64,000 nt of DNA from the NCBI GenBank assembly GCA_015501595.1, contig JADNRX010000137.1, forward strand, positions 62,001-126,000, in the 5' to 3' direction. A model generated the notes under the pieces. The model did no database searches. It saw only the letters and a program-made list of their open reading frames with translations, and had not been told where the DNA came from. This document shows, in pieces, positions 34,099 to 45,124 of the stretch. The stretch is from Hymenopellis radicata. Taxonomy: Eukaryota > Basidiomycota > Agaricomycetes > Agaricales > Physalacriaceae. Every line of letters starts with the position of its first letter. Positions within the stretch are counted from its first letter, which is position 1. The position numbers were made by a program, and so were the translations under genes.

Positions 34099-35982
34099 CT
34101 AAAAATCCAAATGCGCAACAAAATCTTTCAAATAATTGGCCGCCTCCGCCTTCTCTTCTCCCTGGAGCCCTCTCATGCGGTTAAACGCATCGCTCAGTTC
34201 CTTGATCGTGTCGCGAATTTCGCCGGGTTGCGCCGTCGATGTGGATGCAACTGGGGTATCAGCAGCAGCTACGTCAGTGCTGCGGATGGATCGCCCAGCT
34301 GATTGGGAGGTGGAGTTGGGTCTTGGATCGCGGACGGGGCAGTCGCGAGAGATGTGCCCAGGTCGACGGCATTTAAAGCAGGCGCCCTGGCGGCGAAGGC
34401 GTTCTCTTTCCATTGGGGTCAGTCTCGTAAGTCTATCAGAGCTGGAATTTGCACCTGAGGAACGCCGTTGCGCGTCAACATCCATAGGAACACCCATATC
34501 CTGGGCTGGTGCGCTGTTGGAGCGCGAGGACTGGGTGTTGCGCGAAGGATAGTACCGAGTGGACGACTCGGCCCTCAAAGCGGCACGGGAGTTCTCCAGG
34601 TTGACAACTCGAGTCTTCCACTCTGCAAGGGTAGTGGGCTGGGGGTGTTGATCGGCGATGATGGTGCGAAGTTCGTGACGAATGCCCTGTTTAAAGAAGT
34701 GGATGAGGGCGGCGTCTTCGTACTTGGACTTCATCGCCAGGGTCTCGAAACGGGTCATAAACGCGTCAATGCGCGCAAAGTCTCCTCGTTGACGAAGAGA
34801 GTCGAGGTCATTGCGAGCAGCAGTGGTGGGGTCAAGAGCACCAAAGGCATTGTTGAACTGGGTGATGCAGTTAGCGATCGTACTCCAGACCTTCGTACCA
34901 GTGAACGTGGTGAGCTGCTCTTCGTCGTAGGCTTCCATTCCATTCGAGGCCCACTCGCCTGCAGTGGTCTCTCGTTCGAAGCAAGTGAAGAAGAAGGAGA
35001 CTTTGTCAGCCTCCGTGGTGTAGTTGGCAGTGTTGAGACGGAGGAAATTGTTGAGCTCTTGGATGAAGAGGCGCGACTGGCCGCGGTCGCCATTGAAGGG
35101 CTTGGGTTTGTTACCGCGATCTGAGCGAGACATTGGTCGAGGGATGACAGCGATAGCAGTGGGTGGTGGTGACGGCGATGGAGATGGGGGCGGTGATGGA
35201 GACGGTGGAGGAGATCGGGTAGTGCGATCAGGAGATTCTGGGTTCTCGTTATCTGAGGGGTTTTCGTCGTCTTCGTCGTCGTCAAACGGTGTATGGACGA
35301 CGGGGGGTTCAGGTGCAAGGGGTAATGATGAGGTTACAACGGGAGTTGTGATGCGAGAGAGAGCAGGGGATCGCCCTATACGATGTCCAGATGCTGCAAG
35401 GGGAGCTAGGGCAGTGGCTAATTGCTGTGTAAGGGCAGACTCAGCTTGGGTATCCTGCTCTTCGTCGTCACTAGGTGGATCGGGAAGATGATGGAGTTCG
35501 ATGAAATAAGACTTTTCTGGGTTCGCTCTGTAGTACCACCCTACTCGTTCGTCGGGATTGGTCGAGGTGTGGAATCTGATCTCTCGATTGCCGACACCCT
35601 TGATATCGAAATAGCGTAGGTTGTTGGTGCCGATAATAGAGGTGGGAAGAGGTCTTGGATCTGTGAGATCAGCGGCAGTGACGTACTGCGGGGCTGAGAA
35701 AGACGTGGTGACGAAGGGGGTTTATGCAGAGGTGTATTTGGCGGGGATGAAGGTAGGAGGTGGTCGACGGTATGGGTGGGAACGTTGATCACGTTGATCT
35801 CGGCGCAGGTACTGCCGATATTGTGCAACTATGGGGAGGTGCAAGCAGAAGGCGGCGTGGTTATCTAGGATTCTCTCACCAGGAGATGCCTTCTTCAAGG
35901 TAAGCTTGGTAGTTCGGGGACGACGTGGGCAATCGGGGAGATGATCGTAGTCGGCAGTGCAAGAGTCCTTGGTGCAGGACAT
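34099..35982 (-). pseudogene. gag: Gag polyprotein with one in-frame stop
   Basis: The frame from ATG at 35982 (MSCTKDSCTADYDHLPDC), just after the leader, runs to 34099 and is open except for TAA at 35722-35724, between IPAKYTSA and TPFVTTSFSAPQY. The N-terminal half has DIKGVGNREIRFHTSTNPDE, then an acidic and Pro/Ser-rich linker. The part from the internal ATG at 35133 (MSRSDRGNKPKPFNGDRGQS) is capsid-like with RLFIQELNNFLRLN and FFKQGIRHELRTII, and ends with a CCHC knuckle CFKCRRPGHISRDC. The stop could be a C-to-T change (CAA to TAA). Either the shorter internal product is enough, or this copy relies on Gag from another element. Confidence 0.8.
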
Positions 35983-36002
35983 ACGCGGGGCGAGCGTAGT
36001 AG

Positions 36003-36012
36003 ACTCTGTCCT
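36003..36012 (-). other. Candidate self-priming primer-binding site
   Basis: Two bases past the 5' LTR, the minus strand reads AGGACAGAGT. This is not the TGG start expected for tRNA priming. Its exact complement ACTCTGTCCT lies in the LTR (complement of 36173-36182), about 36 nt downstream of a TATATA box, so it would form the 5' end of the transcript. That matches the Tf1-type arrangement, in which the folded RNA 5' end primes reverse transcription. Confidence 0.65.
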
Positions 36013-36014
36013 AA

Positions 36015-36535
36015 TGTCAAGAACAGTGACCACGTGAGCACAAGACCGCTCGAGCCGCGACTAGAGGAGCGGGAGAATAGAGATGCGATAAGAATGATAG
36101 ATGATAAAGCGTAGAGGACGCTGTGCTAGCTCGACGTAGTACAGAGGGGACTGTGTAGTACGGAGACAAAGGAGGACAGAGTGGGGAACTATCTACAAGG
36201 GCTGCGTATATGTATATAGAGTCTGTGGCTGTACGAACAATGGGAAGACCTAGGATGGAACAATAGACAGTGGGAATACCAATCAGATCATCTGGAGTCA
36301 TGAGGTGGTCACATGACTTAGCAGTGGATAGATTTTGGCCCATGGGCCAAAATCCAGACGACTCACTAACCGGCATCTCGGCACTTCCGGACCGGGACCC
36401 GGACCGCTTGACACATGACGATGTTAGAGCATGATAACACTGGAGTGTGATAATGGAGTGGCCCGGAGACTCTAGCGCGCCCTTATTAGTGAAAAAGGAA
36501 GGGGCGCTAGGTCACGAGGAAGGCGATTCGTGACA
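36015..36535 (-). repeat. 5' LTR of the chromovirus
   Basis: 521 bp, upstream of gag relative to transcription, starting TGTCACGAATCG and ending TTCTTGACA on the minus strand. A TATATA box near 36218-36223 should set the RNA start about 30-36 nt downstream. It is nearly identical to the 3' LTR. Confidence 0.95.
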
Positions 36536-36540
36536 TCAGG

Positions 36541-36752
36541 GACTGTCAGGGATCACTGGACTCAAGGGTCTGATGAGTGATCCGACTCATCCGAGTCACC
36601 AAAAGCGGGCAGCGATCAGATCCTGCTGATTTGGTGGCGCGCGCAAGTCTTTGGGCTCTTGGTGAGCGGCATGAAGATGTCTTTGATGCTGCGCCACAGT
36701 ACACACGTGACACTATTATTACTATATAAGGAAATGCGAAATTGTTACTTAC
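36541..36752 (+). mobile_element. TA-target element X, copy 1, middle piece
   Basis: After the retrotransposon the element continues with sequence homologous to 39180-39370 (CAAAAGCGGGCAGCGATCA, GTGGCGCGCGC, TGCGCCACA, CACGTGAC, ATTACTATA and GGAAATGCGAAATT). Homology stops at about 36742, where the micro-inverted block begins. Confidence 0.75.
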
Positions 36753-36857
36753 ATGATAAGTAGTCAAAGTGAGCCAGTTGGTCCGGACGTCTTCAACGGG
36801 CGTGAGATACGCTTCGCAAGAAGAGGACCGGTGGTCATTATCGTGCCAGTTGAGTGT
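36753..36857 (-). pseudogene. Missing GMC oxidoreductase exon, in inverted orientation
   Basis: Read on the minus strand, these 105 bases (35 codons) encode TLNWHDNDHRSSSCEAY and LTPVEDVRTNWLTLTTYH, exactly the segment that follows SITPL in aryl-alcohol-oxidase-type proteins. On that strand it is preceded by an acceptor TATCAG and followed by a donor GTAAGT. The flanking oxidoreductase exons are on the plus strand, so this exon has been flipped together with half of element X. Confidence 0.9.
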
Positions 36858-36863
36858 CTGATA

Positions 36864-37106
36864 AGATAGGCGCAGTCCGCAAGTGACGATACCACGTGAT
36901 CAAAGTGTGACACCGCCTTCCCGCCTGTACTGCCCGCCCGGGGCGAGAGATTTCTCCAAAGTAAAACCCAAGAAAGATGCCTAGGACCATATACTAGAAG
37001 GTCTGGGTGGCAGAATTGTAATATATATCTTCAATAAAATGTTTTATGGGTATTTTTCCAAAAATGCTTCTTTTTACATTCTATCCATCCTGGCGAGGTC
37101 TTGAAA
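36864..37106 (-). mobile_element. TA-target element X, copy 1, right half, inverted
   Basis: Read on the minus strand, this is the right half of X, ending in the terminal repeat GGACTGCGCCTATCT next to TA (36862-36863). It matches the complement of 39385-39626, for example CGGTGTCAC, CACGTG and GGGTTTTACTTTGG. It belongs to the same copy as 29340 and 36541 but was flipped with the neighbouring exon. Confidence 0.8.
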
Positions 37107-38273
37107 ATCTCACCAGGCTTTCATCGTGCATTCACGTTATTGGTTCTAACGCATCGATTTACAAGGTCAACAAAATCAACTTCAAGTCAGGGAGTGGCCC
37201 GCTAACCGCTTCTGGCATCGAGTTCCAACGTCAAGGATCGACCGTGAAGTATACCGCGACCGCCAACCGCGAAGTCATCATTGCCGCCGGGGCCATCCAA
37301 TCCCCAGCTCTTCTCCAACTCTCTGGTGTTGGAGACTCGAACATACTCTCCTCCCTGGGCATCACTACGCGTCTCGACCTCAAACAAGTCGGGAAAAACC
37401 TTCAAGAGCAGACCATGAACTCCCTTGGAGCGAATGGCAACGGGTTTGACTTTGGAGGCAGCGGTCCTTCAGACGCCATCGCATACCCGAACATCTACGA
37501 AGTTCTTGGAAGCGGCGCACAAGCATCGATTAACAAGATCCGGAACAACTTGAGCTCGTGGGCTGCGAGCCAAGCTAGTGCGGGTGTCAGTCAGGCCGCG
37601 TTGGAGACCATCTTCAACGTTCAAGCTGATCTGATCATCAACAATAACGGTTGGCCTACAGCTTCTCGAGAATTGAACATCAACTCACGATGATCATTCT
37701 AGCTCCCGTCGCAGAACTGTTCTATGACAGTGGTTACCCTGCGTGAGTCAACATTTCAGGACATTGCTTTGCGTATTGATCCACCTCTTCACTTACAGTG
37801 CCCTCGGTATCGTCTTGTGGCAGCTCCTTCCCTTCAGCCGAGGCTCGGTTCAAATTACCTCGTCAGACCCATTTACCCAACCCGCCATCAACGTCAACTA
37901 CTTCTCCGTTGATTGGGATCTCGACGTCCAGATTGCCGCATGCAAGCTTGCGCGCAGAATCCTCACATCTCCGCCCCTTAGCGGTCTCTCGACTGGGGAA
38001 GCGATCCCCGGCTCAACTGTCGACGGTTCGGATAGTAGCTGGAGAACATGGGTTACCAGCGGGTTTTCATCGGTCGCGCACCCGGTTGGCACTCTGGCGA
38101 TGATGAGGCAGGAGCTTGGAGGTGTCGTCGGAGCGAACTTGAAGGTGTATGGGACGTCTAACGTGCGCGTTGTTGACGCGAGTGTTATGCCTACGCAGGT
38201 TAGCGCACATTTGTCGGCCACCCTCTATGGGATCGCGGAGAAGGCAGCGGATTTAATAAAGGCGTCATGGTAA
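37107..38273 (+). pseudogene. GMC oxidoreductase, C-terminal part
   Basis: Plus-strand exons continue the broken gene: IYKVNKINFKSGSGPLTASG, REVIIAAGAIQSPALLQLSG (the second GMC signature), DLKQVGKNLQEQTMNSLGA, then an intron, PVAELFYDSGYP, another intron, and LGIVLWQLLPFSRGSVQITS. The C-terminal catalytic region is present as SVAHPVGTLAMM and MPTQVSAHLSATLYGIAEKA, with two conserved histidines, ending KASW-stop. This half has no obvious further break, so the gene was lost through its 5' half and the intron insertions. Confidence 0.88.
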
Positions 38274-38958
38274 AACATTGGTTAGGTTCGGGTCACCCTC
38301 TGAATGCTGCAGACATTCTGTTACGCATTTAATTCTTATTTATCGACACGGAGGTATCCCAGGACATAATTACGTGCATACACATACACAACCCTCTTAT
38401 ACTCGAAGAGAATGTGCTGAATGGAAGTACGCCTACACCAAACTGCTCATCCAGAATGAACTGAAAACTACGAGACAATCACCTTGCTAGGCGATCTCTC
38501 TGAGTATTCGAGCATGTGCAATGTTCACTGTTATCAAGTTTCCAAAGACCGAAAAAGCGACATACGATTGCCCATTTTGAACATCCTCGATAGGAGAGCC
38601 CGGATGTTATTGACTTCCCCTTATTACAATTACAGCGTTGACAGTGTTGACATCTTTGTGCTTTTCCTGACTGCTCACCGTGGGAGAAGGCATACTCAAG
38701 TAGTTGAGGTAAGACCACCCAGCTTGCACATATATACGCTTCACGGAGCTGGCAATGCGGCCTGGCAAGTACGTCACGCATAGTGGACGAATTCCAGGAT
38801 TGGTTTAGATTAAGATCTATCTTTTACCAGTCCAGCGAGCTCCTGACTAAATTCAGAGATGCTCCGACCTAGCCTGCGCCAACCAAACGCTAGCGTGCAG
38901 AACCTGGGCGCGAATTGTCTGGGGGTATTCATGGAGTTGCAGTGGGATGCGTAGGTAT
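38274..38958. other. No supportable gene
   Basis: Region downstream of the oxidoreductase. Nothing recognisable apart from short open frames on both strands. Confidence 0.4.
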
Positions 38959-38960
38959 TA

Positions 38961-39626
38961 AGATAGGCGTCATCCATAACCAGCTACATCACGTGGGCGT
39001 GACATCCGTGACAGTAACGGCGCGAAAATTTTTGGGATCGCTTTTGCACTGTGGCGCAATTTTTTGCGGGAGCTGAAGAGCCTTATTTTATCTAGAATAC
39101 ACTGTTGAATGTGTCTCTCATGAAAATCCGGCAAAATTTCAGAGCCTGTAAAGGTCTATTCGAGTGGTCAGCTTAGTGATCACCGGGCCAAAGGGTCCGA
39201 AGATCTAGATGAGTCTGATCGAAGTAGCCAAAAGTGGCCGCGATCATATCCCGCTGATCCAGCGGCGCGCACAACTTTTTGGACAGTGGGTGGGCGGTAT
39301 AGAGTTGTGTTCACCGCTGCGCCACATGGCACACGTGACTGTACTATTACTATAAAAGGAAACGCGAAATTTTGTGGTGAATATTTGAAGAGCCCGCCAG
39401 AATGAACAGAATCGAAAAAGAAACAACTTTGAAAAAAATGTTGCAAGGCTTTTTATTGAGGATATTTATAAATAAACTGAGACCCAAACATCAAGCTATA
39501 GACCTCTCTGCACCTTTTCTGGGTTTTACTTTGGTAAGATACCCCGCCGTTGCCGAGCCTATGGGGCGGGAAGGCGGCGTCACGCTTCGATCACGTGATG
39601 TAGCTGGTTATGGATGACGCCTATCT
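38961..39626. mobile_element. TA-target element X, complete copy, 666 bp
   Basis: The ends are AGATAGGCGTCATCCATAAC and its complement, with inverted homology to about 37 bp through CACGTG. TA flanks both sides (38959-38960 and 39627-39628). It has no coding capacity. It is the reference copy for the split element in the oxidoreductase intron. Confidence 0.85.
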
Positions 39627-39665
39627 TATGAACCCAGTACCATTCTACGAGGCAGGGTAAGCTCG

Positions 39666-41500
39666 TCATCGCGTCAGAACAAAAACACTTACCAATTCCT
39701 TCGTCAGCCAGGCTATACCGACCGATATCTGCGATGGTGTAACTCGTCGTTCCAAGCTATTAGGAGCTGGAGTGGGGTCCGCGTCACTGGCAGATGACGA
39801 ATCAGTCGCGGCTGCCGTTTTCAAGTCTATGTCGCTGCCGGTGGCTTGAGCGTCTGCGCTGTCATCCCATGTCGACGTCGCCAAGCTATCCTGAGAGGGA
39901 TATGCGCTATCGTCATCGCTACTGCTCGAAGATTCCGTCGCAGTCGCAGTCTCGTTATACGACGCGGTCGGCACAGTGGATTGCTCTTGCTTTCTCATGT
40001 TCTGAAATTGTTGCTGGGTGAACGTCCATCAGTCTGGTGAAAGCAGAGGCGCGAACGACATACCACGTTAACCATAGTTCCAGTGATACTGTTGACATAT
40101 CCAACGAGTGCCCCTACAGCGTCATACTTCTCCTGAAATCCACCGTTAGGTTGACTGGCATCCCATGCCTGCTCCGCGTTGTTGCCACTGGCGAGGGGAG
40201 GTGTCGTTGAGTCCTCCGACTTCGAAGGCGAGTCGGGTTTGTCGCCTTGTCCAGCTTTGCCAACAGGCGTCTTTGAGTCGTCGGCCTTCGAAGGATCAGA
40301 GGGTTTGCTATCAGCTTTTTCGTCTTTACTACCAGTAGGGCCACCTGTAGAAGTATCGTCAGTTCGATGGTCTATTATCAGGTCCTTCAGGCAGCTCACC
40401 GTTTTCAGTTGCCTTGCTCGAATCAGTTCCTGCGGGCGGCGCATCTTTAGCATCACCACCTGCTGACTTGCCCTCTTTCCCTCCACCAGATTGTCCACTT
40501 CCTCCTGGTTGAGATTTACCATTGCCTCCTGTCTTCGTTTCGGCGCCGTTGTCGCCTTGTCCAGCTTTGCCATCAACAGGTGTCTTTGAGCCGTCGGCCT
40601 TCGAAGGATCAGAGGGTTTGCTATCGACACCTGTAGAATTATCGTCAATTAGATGGCCTATTACCAGCTTCAGGCGGTTCACCGTTTTCAGTCGCCTTGC
40701 CCGAGTCAGTTCCTGCGGGTGGCGCATCTTTAGCATCACCACCTGCTGACTTGCCCTCTTTCCCTCCACCAGATTGTCCACTTCCTCCTGGTTGAGATCC
40801 GCCTGTCTTCGTTTCAGCTGCACCAGGGGTTTGGTATTTGTTCCGGGTGGTACTTTACCGCCAGCGTCGTGTTCGTCGGGCGGTTTAGTGGTCGTTCCGG
40901 ATGGACCTTTACCGGAAGTACTAGATCCCTGGGGTGGTACTTTACCGCCAGCGTTGTGTTCGTCGGGCGGTTTGGTACTTGTTCCAGGTGGACCTTGACC
41001 GCCATTGTGAGGTCCCTCGGGTGGGTTTTTGCTGGTTCCAGGAGGAACGGTACCGCCAGTATTGGTACCTACAGGTGGTTTGGAGTTTCCTCCGCTCGTA
41101 CCTCCGGAGGTATGACCGCCGCTTTTAGTTCCTCCAGGCGGAGAATGATTGCCAGCAGATGTGGTTTTCCCAACGGGCGGTTTAGGAGGTGGAGGTGGAG
41201 GACTCTTATTGTGAACCGCTGGCGGCGGTGGCGGGCGACTACGAAAAGGGTTCGTAAATTTTATGCCTCTTGGTTCTCGTCGTGAGACCTCGTAGCCAGA
41301 GTAGTCAATCTATAAATGACATTAGGACTGGTTACCGATAATATGCAGTTCATACATACAGATCTCTCGCACGTTGATGGTCGTAGACTAGCGTACTCCG
41401 CGACGTCACACTCGGCAGGCATTACGCCCGTCCGTAGAGGAGCAGCATGGCAAGTGAATGCCAGCGCGAGAAAAATAAATCCAACGTTTAGGGAACGCAT
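39666..41500 (-). CDS. Secreted Gly/Pro/Ser-rich repeat protein (secreted protein 3)
   Basis: The complement of ATG at 41498-41500 gives MRSLNVGFIFLALAFTCHAA, a signal peptide, then ASLRPSTCERSV and an intron. The long next exon is low complexity: SRPPPPPAVHNKSPPPPPPK, GGHTSGGTSGGNSKPPVG, and repeats such as TKPPDEHNAGGKVPP. A 200-odd-bp unit encoding SQPGGSGQSGGGKEGKSAGG, DAKDAPPAGTDS, a short GTGAAC/GTGAGC-to-CTACAG intron and SKPSDPSKADGSKTP occurs twice. Later exons hold NAEQAWDASQPNGGFQEKYD and SYNETATATESSSSSDDDSA, ending VFVLTR-stop. Gly/Pro/Ser-rich secreted chains of this kind are usually cell-wall or matrix proteins; that is inference. Promoter and LRPSTC motif are shared with the other small secreted genes. 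Confidence 0.65.
40360..40825 (-). repeat. Tandemly duplicated exon-intron unit
   Basis: The block from about 40825 to 40595 and the block from about 40590 to 40360 are near copies, covering the Gly-rich exon segment and the following intron (donor GTGAACC or GTGAGCT, acceptor CTACAG). The intron was thus copied with its exon. Confidence 0.75.
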
Positions 41501-41548
41501 GAGGAGGAATTACTGAACGGTCCAGCCGATTCAAGAATAAAAGTGAAG

Positions 41549-41597
41549 AAGCGCCTGGCTTGATGAAGGAGAACATTGTAACGTCGCGCTTTTATAG
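41549..41597 (-). promoter_or_regulatory. TATA box and shared start-site element, secreted-protein gene 3
   Basis: On the minus strand TATAAAAG is at 41597-41590 and CTTCATCAAGCCAGGCGCTT at 41568-41549, with one difference (CAGG for CCGG) from the other three genes. The ATG lies about 49 nt downstream. Confidence 0.65.
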
Positions 41598-42474
41598 GCA
41601 CGAAGTCCAGAAGTAGGCGCGTTCTGGCGCATAGGTCTCGGGAAGGGTTGTCGACGGGGACTTCCACGTCGGCGTCGGCGTTGATGTCGCTGAAAACGCC
41701 GTTAAGGTGTCTATCGCGACGGCGGCGACGGGCTTCCTTGTGCAGTGCGCACGTTGAGAAGTTCAACTTGATGATCGTGGTCAAGGAGCAAGACGATTTA
41801 ATCTTGTCACGTGTTCATCTTTGACGCGTCCTCCGTCCTCGTATCCAGTTTCTTCTCTGAGGCTTCGGGTCATCGGTAACGCAATGGACCTTACATAAAA
41901 GGAAAAGGAAAACTGTTTTTGTTCCATTTCCCAGAAGCTTTCTCTAGTGCTGCGCATAGGTTCTGTAGGTGCCAGTGCGTTGTTGGCATTCAGTGCTCAG
42001 TGCGTACCCGTTGCTCAGACAGGCCGTCTTCTGAACCTCAACTACAGGCAGCGTCAAAAAGTGGAATACAGTATCTATCCTACCACAGGATGTAATGACT
42101 AGACTGAGATACAGTAGATGTGGCTTACGCCGCGTAAAGTTCGAGTCTTATTACATGTTTTTACCTTTTAGGAAATGCTCCGCCGAAATCCAGAGCCACC
42201 AATCTTTGGAAGGTCCAGAATCAGTGCACTCCACGCCGACTCTGGTCTAGTCTAAATCACCTTCACAAGCATTCAATACTATTACTTGACCTTCACAGGT
42301 CCAATAGGTCTCGCGATCTCAAAGCTTTCGAACTTCGAAGGTAGCGACGAGAAACGAGTAAGAACGAACATGCTGCAGGACTGATCTGATACTGGAGTCC
42401 GGAGAACGAAATATGCTCAAGATTCAATAGAGCGATCATTACACATAACAGAGTAGCATCCTTGGCATAGTAAT
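41598..42474. other. No supportable gene
   Basis: Intergenic between secreted-protein gene 3 and beta-tubulin; nothing recognisable. Confidence 0.45.
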
Positions 42475-44264
<1,790 letters not shown>

Positions 44265-45122
44265 GCTAGGGAGAAATAGGTCAGATTGTGGTGCGATGAA
44301 AGACGGAGATGAGGGGGGCGACTAGGGTCTAGGGCGAGCTATACGCGACCAAAAACCGAGCAGGCACTCAGGAAGAGCGGCGACGGTGCAGACTCCCTAG
44401 CGGCGAAAACGGAAATGCACTTACTTTGAAGGGAAAAAGTGGGATACAAGGACGGATGAAAGGAAGAGGGCAAGGAGCGACTGGGCACGCTTTTCTCACG
44501 AGGCCGTGACGACCCTCCGAGATTAGATAGTGACTAGTCCGACATCAGCCGCATCTGAAGGCATCGAGGACGAGGATGCCTTCCGGATAAGGCCCTTTCA
44601 GCAATATAAAATATACTCGGCATGCAGAAGAAGGTACTGAGATGAAAGTCAGAACAGAAATTTGTTCAAGTGGCGAAGGAAGTAACAAACGGCATCTGCC
44701 GAAATACTACTTGTTTTGGGCGTGTTCCGATCTGCTCCCCGAATCCGATGCGCGTTCTTTTGCAATACTATTAGGTGCACGCATCATTACGGAAATATAG
44801 GTATAGATTTGAAAGTGACGTATTCAGTAGAAAATAGAGATGTACTAGTAGTAAGATTCGAACGTGATCTATGTCCTGCTATGCTACTACGAAGATCTAC
44901 TTAGTCGTCGCATTCGTTCACGGGGTAGGTAAAGATATTCCACTGTGTCTGCAGCTGCTTGTAGTTAAGGTTCTGAATGTGACCTGTCGAAGCGACTGTC
45001 ATGCATTGAAGAGAGCATCCTTACTGCCAGTGGAGTAAACTAAAGTTTCGCGAGGTATCATCATTTGAGGACCAGCGGGGTTATTGCTCGCGCCTTTGCT
45101 ACCTGTGAGAATTGCCATCATC
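44265..45122. other. No supportable gene
   Basis: Upstream of beta-tubulin; probably its promoter and other intergenic DNA. No clear TATA box or protein-coding signal was found. Confidence 0.4.
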
Positions 45123-45124
45123 TA

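Larger units (their letters stand above)
29549..36535 (-). mobile_element. Full-length Ty3/Gypsy chromovirus, 6987 bp
   Basis: Two 521-bp LTRs (TG...CA ends) flank minus-strand gag and pol. The 5-bp target duplication TCAGG is at 29544-29548 and 36536-36540. Reading the LTRs side by side I saw one mismatch (G at about 29587 against A at about 36053), so insertion is very recent. The C-terminal chromodomain places it with the chromoviruses. Pol is intact; gag has one in-frame stop. It inserted inside TA-target element X, itself inside the oxidoreductase intron. Confidence 0.96.

Noticed and set aside
30092..35124. Several plus-strand open frames of 100-220 codons opposite gag and pol
   Set aside because: They are antisense shadows of the intact minus-strand retrotransposon frames, with no domain of their own.
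44850..44870. T-loop-like GTTCGAATCT on the minus strand
   Set aside because: No acceptor stem, D-arm or anticodon arm can be formed around it, so it is not a tRNA. A similar GGTCGAATCCC at 53-63 was rejected for the same reason.
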